Assembly (NCBI GenBank): GCA_032027145.1
Contig: JAVSMP010000001.1
Location: 3,229,116-3,293,115 of the forward strand
Reading direction: 5' to 3'
Source of the DNA: Ignavibacterium sp.
Lineage (GTDB): Bacteria; Bacteroidota; Ignavibacteria; Ignavibacteriales; Ignavibacteriaceae
Length of the DNA: 64,000 nucleotides
This document shows positions 1 through 9,697 of the stretch, one piece after another. A program made the position numbers and the translations under genes. How positions within the stretch are numbered: the first letter of the stretch is position 1; each line of letters opens with the position of its first letter. Below the pieces are notes generated by a model. It did no database searches, was not told the DNA's origin, and saw nothing but the letters and a program-made list of their open reading frames with translations.

Positions 1-318
1 ATCTTTTAACAAACCGGCAAATTGATCTTTTGTCATCTTAAAACGAAGATGACTTAACTGATATCTCATAATTGCTTCTTCAACATCAAAATGACCGCAA
101 GTTTGATCCCAGTCAAATACAACATAAGGAGGTTTACTTGCATCATAATACTTTCCTCCAATTCCATAGTCTGTAATAAAATTATTAAGAACTTCATAAT
201 TCTTATCAGACCAGTTCATTCTGGCTAACTTTGTTTTGTCGCCGGCAGAATTAACTGATGAACACCCCAGCACAATAGCACTAAGAATCAGAATATTAAA
301 AACTTTTTTTAATAACAT
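1..318 (-). CDS. HAD-family acid phosphatase-like lipoprotein (3' end missing)
   Basis: The first 106 codons of a minus-strand gene that runs off the left edge. The N-terminus is a lipoprotein signal with lipobox VLGC (Cys19), so the mature protein should be anchored in the periplasm or outer membrane. The motif VVFDWDQT (Asp69, Asp71) is HAD motif I (DxDxT), the nucleophile and acid/base pair of the superfamily. Its context resembles periplasmic HAD phosphatases such as phosphorylcholine/phosphoethanolamine phosphatases, but the substrate cannot be read from this fragment. Nineteen bases separate it from the porin gene upstream in the same direction, so they are probably co-transcribed. The nearby EutH gene makes a phosphoethanolamine substrate an attractive inference only. 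Confidence 0.75.
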   Translation of the reverse strand, partial: MLLKKVFNILILSAIVLGCSSVNSAGDKTKLARMNWSDKNYEVLNNFITDYGIGGKYYDASKPPYVVFDWDQTCGHFDVEEAIMRYQLSHLRFKMTKDQFAGLLKD

Positions 319-336
319 TTTTATACCTCTAATTTT

Positions 337-1440
337 TTAGAAATTAACTAATAATTGGAAATTATATCTCATATTTGATTTTGATTCGCCGCCTACTTTA
401 AAGCTTTCGTTAATCAGGTTGAACATTATGTAGGTATCAGAAACAAATTCATAATTAAAACCGCCAATGATCATCAGCATTTCATCATCACTTGTATCTG
501 TATCATTATCCATCATACCTACCTGCCCAACAAACATCAACTCAGGTAGTGGTGAATAATTAACATATCCCATATATGAAGCAGCTTTAATTTCAGAAAC
601 TGAATTTTTTGCAAAATCAACTTCGCCGCCGACGTCTAACATTTTAGCAAGTTTATATTCTAAACCGCCGCCAAACATGTTGTTATGTGCTTCATTATTA
701 TTTGCTGCATAATAATCAATCATCGTCCAGCCAAATACTGTTATACCGGTTCCTGGAGGTTTTATCCAAATGTCTGATATAAAGTTTTTAGCTTTATTAT
801 TATCTACTGCATTTGTATAACCGTTATAATTAGCAACTGCAGCTCTAACATATCCCCATTTTTCCGGGAAGTTATAAGTTAACATTGCACCGGTAACAGC
901 AGAACTGAAACCATAAGTATAATACCTGTCTAACCAGCTGTTCTCAATTGTGTTATGGTAATCCTGCGGACCTGGCTGCTCGTAATTACCAAAAGTAGCT
1001 GTAAGACCATTTAGCCCAAGAAAATCATCCATTTCCAAATAAGCATATTTTATTCTTCCACGGGTACCATCATTGGCATTAACTGTACTTGTAGTTAAAT
1101 CTCCACCGGAGCCAATAGAAGCAGACCTAAGTGCAACTCGGTTGGTATGATCAAAATCCATTGTGAATCTTGCCCGGATTTTATCATTGAATTTGTACTT
1201 CATAGTGATATAACCACGTTGGAAGTAAAAATAGTTTTGTGTCCTTTTTGTATATGGATCATCAATTAAATATCTGTAACGCAGTGTTGAAGACAAACTG
1301 AAGTTATCAGATATTTTTCCGAAAAAAGGAGTATTTGGGATATATGAATTATCCTCAGAATACTTTTCCGGGTCAGCAGCAAATGTTGCAGGAATCAGCA
1401 TCATAACTGCGACCATAATTAAAAAGAAGTTTTTTATCAT
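337..1440 (-). CDS. Outer-membrane porin-like beta-barrel protein
   Basis: Encodes 367 residues. The ATG at 1440 is preferred over upstream in-frame codons because a good ribosome-binding site (GAGGAGAGC) precedes it and because it opens a typical signal peptide (MIKNFFLIMVAVMML...ATFA). The mature part is rich in alternating aromatic strands and ends in LLVNF, with a terminal Phe as usual for outer-membrane barrels. Overall it resembles phosphate-selective porin O/P-like proteins of Bacteroidota. It lies between eutH (40-base gap) and the HAD lipoprotein gene, so it may be the outer-membrane entry step for the same substrate. The barrel assignment is firm in style; solute specificity is unknown. 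Confidence 0.65.
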   Translation of the reverse strand: MIKNFFLIMVAVMMLIPATFAADPEKYSEDNSYIPNTPFFGKISDNFSLSSTLRYRYLIDDPYTKRTQNYFYFQRGYITMKYKFNDKIRARFTMDFDHTNRVALRSASIGSGGDLTTSTVNANDGTRGRIKYAYLEMDDFLGLNGLTATFGNYEQPGPQDYHNTIENSWLDRYYTYGFSSAVTGAMLTYNFPEKWGYVRAAVANYNGYTNAVDNNKAKNFISDIWIKPPGTGITVFGWTMIDYYAANNNEAHNNMFGGGLEYKLAKMLDVGGEVDFAKNSVSEIKAASYMGYVNYSPLPELMFVGQVGMMDNDTDTSDDEMLMIIGGFNYEFVSDTYIMFNLINESFKVGGESKSNMRYNFQLLVNF

Positions 1441-1480
1441 TGTAGCTCTCCTCTGTTTAGTTGAATTGAAAAAAGAATAT

Positions 1481-2716
1481 TTAATTAGATAATTTATTTT
1501 TGGGTGCAACAATCATTGCAACTAAAATAGCAGTAACTCCTGCTGTTAGTTTTCCAACCATCACCGGAAATATCATATCCGGTTTAACTGCGGCTGTAAA
1601 ACCAAGATGATCTCCTAAAGTAAATGCAGCACTAACTGCAAATGCAATATTAATTACCTTCCCGCGCTCATCCATATTACTTAAGATTTTGAACATTGGA
1701 ATGCAATTAGCAAGCGTGGCAATAAACCCAACAGCTGAAACTTCGCTCACTCCCAGTTTTATTCCCAGTTTTGTAAGTGGTTTTTTAAACCATTTGGAAA
1801 CAAGATAAACCATTGGATAAGCGCCGGCTAGAATCAGTGCAATTCTGCTGACTACTTCGAGTGCCCTGATATCTATCCCGGGTGTATCTCCAATAATAGG
1901 AACAATTGGTTCGAGACCTGGTATCAATGGAATTCCTGTCAATGTTTCAAAAACAATTGAAGCTAATCCTATTGTAATTAATGCCACTAATATTTTTGCG
2001 AAAATCATAAAACCTTTTATCATCAAGTTTGGGATCTTCCATAGTCCGATGGATATCAGAGCAGAAAAAACTACAATAGGAATCAGATTAGTAAACACTA
2101 ATGAATAAGAAAAGATTATCGGAGCTCCTTCCGGAGTTGTAATGGAAGAATAAATGGCAATCAAACCTCCGGCAATACATCCAATTGGTATTGTAACAAT
2201 TCCGGCTAATATTCCAAGTGCTAAAGATGGTCTGTCTTTTTTATCAATTATTCCGATGCCAACAGGAATTGTAAAAACAATCGTTGGACCCATCATAGAG
2301 CCAAGTATTAATCCTGCATACATCCATGATGCATAATCTGTTACTACTCCATTTTCGGTAACTAATTCTTTAGCAAGAAAATATCCGCCCATGTCATTAG
2401 CTAAGAGAGTGGTTCCGAACATTGCAGGACTTGCACCAAGAGCTGAATAAAGAGGTATAATAACAGGGCTTAAAATAGCCGCTAAAACAGGTGCTAAAGC
2501 AATAACTCCAACCATTGCCAGAGCCAGAGCGCCCCACGAATTAAATCCTTCTTCAAACTCTTTACCTACTCCATCAATTGCATTGCCCAAAAAACCTAAT
2601 CCAATTTTTTTTAATACATTTGCTGAACCACCGAATTGATCCAATATTCTGTCCAAAGCACCAATGATTAAAAATCCCACCATTATGTATAAAATTATTT
2701 CATTAATAATCTGCAT
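1481..2716 (-). CDS. eutH: Ethanolamine permease EutH
   Basis: A 411-residue polytopic membrane protein that can be followed against enterobacterial EutH almost end to end. Shared stretches include the N-terminal DRILDQFGGSA, AMVGVIALAPVLA, DMGGYFLAKEL, the GLILGSMMGPTIVF segment, GILAGIVTIPIGCIAGG and the C-terminal FAVSAAFTLGDHLGF. EutH moves ethanolamine across the inner membrane. In enterobacteria it sits in the eut operon with ethanolamine ammonia-lyase, but no lyase or microcompartment shell gene is visible here. It is the first gene of a likely eutH-porin-phosphatase unit reading leftwards. A weak AGGGA ribosome-binding site precedes the ATG. Confidence 0.93.
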   Translation of the reverse strand: MQIINEIILYIMVGFLIIGALDRILDQFGGSANVLKKIGLGFLGNAIDGVGKEFEEGFNSWGALALAMVGVIALAPVLAAILSPVIIPLYSALGASPAMFGTTLLANDMGGYFLAKELVTENGVVTDYASWMYAGLILGSMMGPTIVFTIPVGIGIIDKKDRPSLALGILAGIVTIPIGCIAGGLIAIYSSITTPEGAPIIFSYSLVFTNLIPIVVFSALISIGLWKIPNLMIKGFMIFAKILVALITIGLASIVFETLTGIPLIPGLEPIVPIIGDTPGIDIRALEVVSRIALILAGAYPMVYLVSKWFKKPLTKLGIKLGVSEVSAVGFIATLANCIPMFKILSNMDERGKVINIAFAVSAAFTLGDHLGFTAAVKPDMIFPVMVGKLTAGVTAILVAMIVAPKNKLSN

Positions 2717-3015
2717 ATCAATTTCCCTTAATTATAAAATATGAATTGATTTTCTGAGGTAAACAATTTTGGTCAGATTTCTGCTTGTCTAAAAAGCAAA
2801 AACGATTTAAGAGATTTAGATTTTTATAAGTTATATCTACACGAATAGTATTCATAATCAAAAGCATAACACCATTTTGTTCGATAAATTTTCTGAAATC
2901 CTGAGCAAACATCATTAAAATTGTTATGAATAACATGAAAATGTAATAAGCTTGCTGATTTTTGTAATAAGCTTAGTCTTTTCAGGATAAAAATCTGATG
3001 TGCAAAAAAGAATGT

Positions 3016-3774
3016 TTACTGAAACAACTTTTCTCTTAATCTTCTGCTGAATTTATGACTTGATACAATTGCGCGGTTGAAATCTTTCAAGAAAATCCTA
3101 AAAGTGTGGTTTGGACTTTTTTCAATAGATTTGATATGATTAGTATTTATAATTGCTGTCCGGTGAACTCTAATAAAACACTTTTCCGGTAAAATTTTTT
3201 CCCACTCTTTGATTAATTTTCTTACCAAAAAAACTTCATTATTGATGATATTAATATTTGAGTAAACACCTGCAGAGATAATACATACAATTTCATTTAT
3301 GTTTACTGAGTGTGCTTTCCCATCAGATGATATTAGAATCGAATCTTCAATGGATAATTGCTGGTTTTCGTCCTGTTTTACATCTGCTGCCATTTCACTT
3401 ACTTTAATTTTCTTATCCAATCTCAAACGAATTGCTTTAAGTACTTCTTTGGTTTTTATTGGTTTTGTTAAATAATCATCAGCACCTAAATTCATACCTT
3501 TACGCAGGTCTTCCATCTCAGCTTTGGCAGTAAGAAAAATAAATGGAATGGTCTGAGTTTCTTTTGATTGAGAAAGTTCCTTTAATATCTGATAACCATC
3601 AATGTCAGGCAGCATAATATCACAGATTATCAAATCCGGTATTATCTTTTTTGCCAATCTTAAACCCATCTCTCCGGTTTCTGCTAATATAGGGTAATAA
3701 TTATTTAAGCTTAGGATTTTTCCAAAATTTTCGCGCAGGGCTCTATCATCTTCAATAAAAAGTACTGTTTCCAT
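3016..3774 (-). CDS. Two-component response regulator, REC-LytTR
   Basis: 252 residues. The N-terminal receiver domain has the acidic pocket (Glu8, Asp9, Asp10), phospho-acceptor Asp52 in DLIICDIMLPD and the conserved Lys of LTKP near residue 104. After a linker, residues ~145-250 form a LytTR DNA-binding domain (HRTAIINTNHI is characteristic). It is the last gene of a three-gene operon, four bases after the histidine kinase, so the two are very likely partners. LytTR regulators usually bind paired direct repeats in promoters; the target genes are not evident here. LytTR outputs are most often paired with LytS-type kinases, whereas this kinase is of HisKA type. Confidence 0.92.
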   Translation of the reverse strand: METVLFIEDDRALRENFGKILSLNNYYPILAETGEMGLRLAKKIIPDLIICDIMLPDIDGYQILKELSQSKETQTIPFIFLTAKAEMEDLRKGMNLGADDYLTKPIKTKEVLKAIRLRLDKKIKVSEMAADVKQDENQQLSIEDSILISSDGKAHSVNINEIVCIISAGVYSNINIINNEVFLVRKLIKEWEKILPEKCFIRVHRTAIINTNHIKSIEKSPNHTFRIFLKDFNRAIVSSHKFSRRLREKLFQ

Positions 3775-3778
3775 AGAG

Positions 3779-5797
3779 TTAAATTTTTTCAGTTATGGTT
3801 ACTTTGGGTTTAGTTTGTTTATTAATAATGTTATGCGGAATCTTTACAATAAAAACACTACCGACATTTTCTTTACTGTTAAAGAAAAGTTCGCCGCCTA
3901 AAATCTCAATTGATCTTTTAGTTATCGCTAATCCAAGTCCGGTTCCATGAATCCCTCCAACATTTTTTCCACGAGCAAATAACTCTAAAACATTTTCCTT
4001 ATCTTCATCTTTAATCCCAATACCTTCATCCTTTACTTCAATTATTACTTTTTCCTTATTCAAAGAAACGTGAAAGTAAACTTTTTTATCTTCGTGTGTG
4101 TATTTAAGTGCATTAACAACTAAATTTGAAATTATCTGTCTTAATTCCTTCTTGTCAGAATTAACTTTAATTTCAGTATTGCTGGAAGTAAACACCAACT
4201 CAGGTTTTTTTTCAAATCTTGAAGATAATTCCTCAATAATCTGCTTGCTATAATCAACAATGTTTATTTCTTCTATCTTAAGTTCAACTTTACCGATTTC
4301 AGCTTTATTGATGGAAATAACATCATTAAGCAGTTCCATAATTTCTTCAATTGCATTTTGAATTCTTTTAAATTGTTCAATCTTCTCATCATCTTTAATT
4401 CTGTTGCTATACAATTCCAGAATTTCTGCAGAAGATGATATTGTATATAATGGTGTTCTAAGCTCGTGCGAAATCATTGAAATAAATCTGGATTTCAGTT
4501 CATTCAATTCTTTAGCTTCAACAAGAACTTCCTTTGTTCTCTGATTAACAATTTCTTCAAGTGATCTGTTATATTTTTCTAATTTTGTTTTTGTATCCCT
4601 AATCTCCTGATAAGCTTCATGGAGTTCATTCATTTTTCTTTTAAGCTCATCCCGCATATAACTAAAGGATTTCGCCAGGTAACCTATTTCATCATTCGAA
4701 CTTACTTCAGATAACGGAAAATCCATTTTACCTTTTGCAAAGTGATCAGCAGCTATTGATAATTTGGTTAATGGTCTTGTAATGGATTTTGATATTATCA
4801 TTATAACTGCAAATAAAATAACAATACCAAAAACACTTAATGCAATTATTTTTCTGCTCAAAGAATCCAGCTCGCCTGTCAGTTCATCAAGCGGATACAT
4901 TACTGCTAATGACCAGCCATTGTGTGGAATAGATGCATAATAAATCCAATTAACTATTCCATTTGTTCCGTCTGTGTAATTTATTTTTGCAAAACCAGTT
5001 TGTCCTTTCGTCATCTTGTTTGCAACCTGATCTAACTGCGGTGATTTCAACGATCTTGCTAAATCAAATATTGTATAATTCATGATCTTTTCAATTTCAG
5101 GATAAGTAATCAATCGCCCTTCTTTTGAAATAAGGAAACCATATCCTGTTTCAAGTACTTTAATAGTTGATACTATCTGATCAAGCCACTCCAACGAAAT
5201 GTCCGAAGTAATTATTCCAATAATTTTTCTTTGACCATCAATTGTCCTGAATATCGGGACTGAAAATGTTGACATAATAACATTACCGCCGCCTTTATCG
5301 AAATAAGGTTCACTCCAGACAGCCTTTCCAAGTGATTTAGGTTTAGTGTACCAATCCGCAAAATGATAGTTATATGTTTCTGTTCCTAATGAAACTGCTT
5401 TTAATGATCCAAATGATTTGTACACATAAGGAGCAAAATATTTTCTGTTCTTATCAAACATAAATGGTTCAAAAGCAATCGTAGCTCCGTATATCTCATC
5501 ATTTTCACCAACCATTGTATTTAATATCTCAACAAGCTGCTCTTCAGTATATGAAATCTTTTCGATCAGGTTTGCAATATTTTGAGGCACCTTTTCAACA
5601 GAAATTAATACTTTTTCAACCTGATTAATTTTATTCTGTGCAAGATTTTCAGCATTGTCTTCGATATTCTTTTCAATAATTGTTCTGGTAACATTGTAGT
5701 TATACAAAAATATCACCAATAGTATAAATGAGATACTGAGAAAAATAGAAGTAACTATCTTAAATGATAATCCGGTTTGTGGTTTATAAGTTATCAT
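3779..5797 (-). CDS. Membrane sensor histidine kinase (Cache-HAMP-HisKA-HATPase)
   Basis: 672 residues. A TM helix near residues 13-33 is followed by a ~270-residue extracytoplasmic sensor domain of double-Cache character (WYTKPKSLGKAVWSEPYFD and GYGFLISKEGRLITYP are typical), a second TM near 310-335, HAMP, a coiled coil, HisKA with phospho-acceptor His444 in ISHELRTPL, and an HATPase_c domain with N, G1 (DEGIGIKDED) and G2 (GTGLGLAI) boxes. Double-Cache domains usually bind small ligands such as amino acids or carboxylates. It lies between a lipoprotein gene (4-base gap) and its regulator (4-base gap). Ligand unknown. Confidence 0.92.
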   Translation of the reverse strand: MITYKPQTGLSFKIVTSIFLSISFILLVIFLYNYNVTRTIIEKNIEDNAENLAQNKINQVEKVLISVEKVPQNIANLIEKISYTEEQLVEILNTMVGENDEIYGATIAFEPFMFDKNRKYFAPYVYKSFGSLKAVSLGTETYNYHFADWYTKPKSLGKAVWSEPYFDKGGGNVIMSTFSVPIFRTIDGQRKIIGIITSDISLEWLDQIVSTIKVLETGYGFLISKEGRLITYPEIEKIMNYTIFDLARSLKSPQLDQVANKMTKGQTGFAKINYTDGTNGIVNWIYYASIPHNGWSLAVMYPLDELTGELDSLSRKIIALSVFGIVILFAVIMIISKSITRPLTKLSIAADHFAKGKMDFPLSEVSSNDEIGYLAKSFSYMRDELKRKMNELHEAYQEIRDTKTKLEKYNRSLEEIVNQRTKEVLVEAKELNELKSRFISMISHELRTPLYTISSSAEILELYSNRIKDDEKIEQFKRIQNAIEEIMELLNDVISINKAEIGKVELKIEEINIVDYSKQIIEELSSRFEKKPELVFTSSNTEIKVNSDKKELRQIISNLVVNALKYTHEDKKVYFHVSLNKEKVIIEVKDEGIGIKDEDKENVLELFARGKNVGGIHGTGLGLAITKRSIEILGGELFFNSKENVGSVFIVKIPHNIINKQTKPKVTITEKI

Positions 5798-5801
5798 TAA
5801 G

Positions 5802-6515
5802 TCATTTTCTAAATTCTGTTACCAATGCCTTCAAAGCTTCGTCAACAGCAAGATACATGTCATCTTTACCAAGTGATTTATCTATCATATAACTTTTCTT
5901 TGCTACACCTTGCACAGTACCGGAAATGACAATTTTTTTTCCACTTATATCATAAACTGCATAACTAACAGAAGCTTCAATCCCCGGTTCAACTAAATCT
6001 GCACTTTGATAACGCTCATTAATATTCCGTACATCATCCAATTGAATTGCTAATGGAATTAAGATGTAATCACCATTTTGTGTAAGCTTTTCGTCTATAT
6101 TAAACTCTGTTTTTGATGCAGCTCTGTAAATACCGTCTCTTTTAATTATTGGTATTAAAATTTTTGAGCCTTTGTTATTTTCAAGGACAAAACCTTTATT
6201 CAAAGATTTTGGAATAAACAAATCCAGATTCTCTGAAATTTTTTTCATCATAAGATTTTGTATATCTGTATCAATGCTTTCTCTCTTTGAAAAATCATCG
6301 CCATCAAAAAAAGGTAATTCAGTTGCTTTTGAAACATTGTTTTCTATTACCTGCGGAACAGATATAAGCACCTCTTTGCCCTTCAGCTTATTTAAGTTAA
6401 AATCCGGATCTTCAATCACTAAACCACTATTAACAGTCTGACAACTATATATTCCTGCAATCAGTGGTAAGATTGAGAGTAATAGTTTTATTTGGCTTTT
6501 CATTTGGGTTTTCAT
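5802..6515 (-). CDS. Putative lipoprotein, first gene of a two-component operon
   Basis: 237 residues with a lipoprotein signal (lipobox GIYSC near residue 25). The body has no motif I can name, but segments such as GIEASVSYAVYDISGKKIVISGTV suggest a beta-rich fold like lipoproteins that assemble at the outer membrane. Its stop codon lies four bases before the kinase start, so it is probably made together with the kinase and regulator and may be an accessory sensor or signal modulator; that role is inferred from position only. The 184 bases upstream towards the TonB receptor gene probably contain the operon promoter. Confidence 0.7.
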   Translation of the reverse strand: MKTQMKSQIKLLLSILPLIAGIYSCQTVNSGLVIEDPDFNLNKLKGKEVLISVPQVIENNVSKATELPFFDGDDFSKRESIDTDIQNLMMKKISENLDLFIPKSLNKGFVLENNKGSKILIPIIKRDGIYRAASKTEFNIDEKLTQNGDYILIPLAIQLDDVRNINERYQSADLVEPGIEASVSYAVYDISGKKIVISGTVQGVAKKSYMIDKSLGKDDMYLAVDEALKALVTEFRK

Positions 6516-6699
6516 AATAAAGTATTAGTATATAATATTTCGAATGTAATTTATTGATTTCACCAAATATTCGCAAAGAAACGAATTAGGCATATATATT
6601 TGACGAAAACTAAGGGTTTACTAAAAAGAAACTGATTGCATTACTACTAATTGGTACTAATACCAATGGTTTACTAAATCATTTCTAAAATTTTCAATA

Positions 6700-8673
6700 T
6701 CATATTTTTAGTACCGAGTTAAAATTAACTTCAACTTTCAGAAAGAATGTCAGATCGAAAGTACCGCCGACCGGATGGTACTGAATCCTGTTGTTTAATA
6801 AATTTTTGACCGCTGCTGTAACTTTAATTTTTTCTTTCCAAAAATTTTTTGTTAATGAAAAATCTATCATAAGTTTTTCAGATAATGTGCTTTTATATAA
6901 ATCGTTAGTCATTAATTCTATATTTCTGTATTCAATCCATTCGGCAGATGATAAATATGTAAAAGCAATAGAACCATAAAGATCCTCGACCGGCTGATAT
7001 GTTAATAAATAAAAAGCTTTATGAGCAGGTATTCTTTTTATCAGCATTTTGTAAATCTCACTGCCAGTTAAATAATATCCATAACGATAATAAAATTTTC
7101 CTCCGAATCCTTTTAAAAATTTATGCTCAAAACTCAAATAAAGTTCACCGCGACCGCCCTCAATATCAGTAAACAATTTCTGATTTCTGTTTTCAACAAT
7201 TCTATCCTGATCATTATAAATAAAATCATTAAGGATATAATTCAAACCATTATCCTTAAAGATGGTAATGCCTGAATTTATTTTTTTATTATCAAGTTTA
7301 TATTTGTAATCAAAACTAAAGAGATAGGATACTCCGTTATAAGTTATGTTGTGATTGTTTATCGTGTCGTTGATAAATGATAAGTGATTTATATTTTTTC
7401 GTTGTTCAAGTAGGTTATCTATATTATACATATTACCAACTGAAATTGAAAACATTAAAAGATTTTGATTGTCTATCTCATACAGATTGGCAACATTTGT
7501 AAAAAAAGCTGTATTTCTTTTTTCATTTCTGAAATTGAAATCAATATTATGTTTTAGTTTCTCTGTGGTTCTAAAATTCAATAATGCAAAAAATGAATTT
7601 ATATTTCTGCTGTAATCTACTCTTTCACTTTTTGTCTGCAGATTTTGGTATTCAATGGATAAGCCGGCAAAGTAATTTATTGCCCCAACCGATGACTTAA
7701 GTCCTGCTTTGGTATTAATCAAAAGATTGTCTAATCTGAAATTGAAATCATCTGAAAGCCTTGACTGTTTAGCACTCGAGTGCTTAATATTCAAATCAAG
7801 ACTTATTATATCCGTATCATTTAAGAATATTTCATTACCTGAAACAAAATAAATATTCTGACTTTCATAAGGGATCTCAGAACTTAAATTATCATCAAAA
7901 TATAAATCAGCCCCATAAACATAACCGATTAAAGGCTGACCTGTTTTACTAAATGCTGTAAATAAACTATGGTGGCTTGTGTTATTCTTTAAATATGAAT
8001 TTACCGACAATCCAGAATATCGGACCTGATAATTTTGAAAAATATAATCAGGAGTACGCATTAAAATTGCCTCATCAGTTGCAGGCGATACCTGATCGAC
8101 AAAATTAAGTGAAAGTCCAAAATTTTTATTTCCATAACTTGAGTTAAATGAAGTGTTTGGTCCAAATTGATCTACATTGTTACTAAAATATTTTGTATAT
8201 CTATAGGGACCAGGATCACCTACTTCGTTTCCGGTTGAATAGTTAAATGAAAATGAAATATCCTCTGGCGGCTCTTTTGTAATAAAATCAATTAAAATAC
8301 CTGCAGAGTAATTGCCAAAATAATTAACCGGATAATATTGGATTACAATTGAATCAATTGCATTCGGGTCTAATGGTAATTGACTTAAATTAACTTTATC
8401 CAGAAATCCAAAATTAGTTTTAACCCCGTTTATAAGGATGGATATATCTGCTGGTGTTTGTTCGAATAAATTGTTTTTTAATGAAGTATGACGATATCCA
8501 TCAAGAGTATATAGATCAATTTGAGGCAGAATTGAATAAATGTCTGACAATCTTATTATTGGAAAAAATTTCAAGTCATTTTTTTTTAAAATAATCTCAC
8601 CTGCCGACTGAGAATAAATTGAACAAAAAGTCATTAGAAAAATTATCGTTAAATTTTGTACAATTTTTTTCAT
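6700..8673 (-). CDS. TonB-dependent receptor-like outer-membrane protein
   Basis: 657 residues beginning with a signal peptide (MKKIVQNLTIIFLMTFCSIYSQ). Residues ~35-135 look like a TonB plug domain (ADISILINGVKTNFGFLD; IDSIVIQYYPVNYFGNYSAGILIDF). The rest is a long series of amphipathic aromatic beta strands. It has neither the N-terminal carboxypeptidase-like domain of SusC proteins nor an obvious TonB box, and it is near the lower end of receptor length. Its ATG overlaps the stop of the upstream gene by four bases (ATGA), so the two are translationally coupled. Substrate unknown. Confidence 0.75.
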   Translation of the reverse strand: MKKIVQNLTIIFLMTFCSIYSQSAGEIILKKNDLKFFPIIRLSDIYSILPQIDLYTLDGYRHTSLKNNLFEQTPADISILINGVKTNFGFLDKVNLSQLPLDPNAIDSIVIQYYPVNYFGNYSAGILIDFITKEPPEDISFSFNYSTGNEVGDPGPYRYTKYFSNNVDQFGPNTSFNSSYGNKNFGLSLNFVDQVSPATDEAILMRTPDYIFQNYQVRYSGLSVNSYLKNNTSHHSLFTAFSKTGQPLIGYVYGADLYFDDNLSSEIPYESQNIYFVSGNEIFLNDTDIISLDLNIKHSSAKQSRLSDDFNFRLDNLLINTKAGLKSSVGAINYFAGLSIEYQNLQTKSERVDYSRNINSFFALLNFRTTEKLKHNIDFNFRNEKRNTAFFTNVANLYEIDNQNLLMFSISVGNMYNIDNLLEQRKNINHLSFINDTINNHNITYNGVSYLFSFDYKYKLDNKKINSGITIFKDNGLNYILNDFIYNDQDRIVENRNQKLFTDIEGGRGELYLSFEHKFLKGFGGKFYYRYGYYLTGSEIYKMLIKRIPAHKAFYLLTYQPVEDLYGSIAFTYLSSAEWIEYRNIELMTNDLYKSTLSEKLMIDFSLTKNFWKEKIKVTAAVKNLLNNRIQYHPVGGTFDLTFFLKVEVNFNSVLKI

Positions 8674-9251
8674 TCAAAGAACTCACTAAGCCAGGCTGGC
8701 GCTGTAAATGATTTAACTAATCCAATCCGAAAAGAAAGTAATTCAATTTTCTTTCTGGTATAAATGTAACTGTAACCTAATCCTAACTCTGCACTCCAAG
8801 TATTATAAATCTTAAAGTCAATACCGGAAACAAGTTTAAGAGCAAATTCTCTTTCAATCTGCCCTGCAGGGTTTTCAAAAAGATCTGCATCTTCAAATCG
8901 AAACTCATAAATACCAAAATCAAACCCAGCCATTAAACTAAAATCAGAAAATAATTCAAAGTAATTTCTGTAAAGGAAATAATAATCTATTCCATAAAAT
9001 CCCAGTGTAATATCATTATAACTATCAAATTTCATTAAACTTAACCCAACACCTAATTGACCGACTGGATGCTCAAAACGAAATTCACCCAGAATACCAA
9101 TATCAGAGCTCCAGATATTTTCAAAATCACTTGAACCAAGGGCTTTCATGGGACTGACAGACAGATAAATTTGCTTATCCGGATTTTGAGGATATAAACA
9201 TCTGATAAGCAGAAAAGCTATTACAAGAATTTTAATTATTAATGAGTTCAA
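8670..9251 (-). CDS. Small secreted outer-membrane barrel-like protein
   Basis: 193 residues with a hydrophobic N-terminal signal (IIKILVIAFLLIRCLYPQ) and alternating strands in the mature part (GFYGIDYYFLYRNYFELFSDFSLMAGFDFGI), ending in FFE. The only start that keeps the signal is a TTG at 9251 without a clear ribosome-binding site, so the start is uncertain. It is coupled to the TonB-like receptor gene by a 4-base overlap and may be a partner or periplasmic/outer-membrane accessory. No family recognised. Confidence 0.6.
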   Translation of the reverse strand: MNSLIIKILVIAFLLIRCLYPQNPDKQIYLSVSPMKALGSSDFENIWSSDIGILGEFRFEHPVGQLGVGLSLMKFDSYNDITLGFYGIDYYFLYRNYFELFSDFSLMAGFDFGIYEFRFEDADLFENPAGQIEREFALKLVSGIDFKIYNTWSAELGLGYSYIYTRKKIELLSFRIGLVKSFTAPAWLSEFFE

Positions 9252-9697
9252 GATTTTACTAATTTACTTATTAAAATTATCGAAATAGAAACTTACATAC
9301 ACTAATAAGCTTCAAGAATCTCAAAAGATTAGAAATATTCTCTTCTTCTTTGGAATTGTTATTTTAAATTCAGTTTAGGATTTTTTTTACGTATGAATAA
9401 GGTTTTGAGTTATTGTAATTACAACTTTTAGTCAGCTTATATCAAATAGCTTAAGAATCACAAAAGATTTTTTATTTTCAGTCCAAACCAATTTCGGAAT
9501 CGGAATAAAAAGGTTCTTAAATAATCATTTTATAGTGATCAGAATGATATTCTCCAATTAATAATTTTTTAGGAACAGTATTTCAAAATAATGAATAAGG
9601 AAAATCCATGTTATTTTCTTGTTTCTGTTACATATCACAAATAATTTAGCAGTGTTAATTTTAAATTAATATTATTCACTTAATTAGAGGTTCTTGT
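9252..9697. other. Divergent intergenic region, no gene seen
   Basis: 446 AT-rich bases between two divergent transcripts. It contains two imperfect copies of an AGCTT-(C)AAGAATC-(T/A)CAAAAGATT motif at about 9308-9330 and 9449-9470, both in the same orientation, which could be operator sites. An AGAGG ribosome-binding site precedes the aminotransferase start. No RNA gene or long hairpin was found. Confidence 0.4.

Noticed and set aside
2718-2936. 72-residue minus-strand ORF upstream of eutH
   Set aside because: No ribosome-binding site, no recognisable protein pattern, and it occupies the likely promoter region of eutH.
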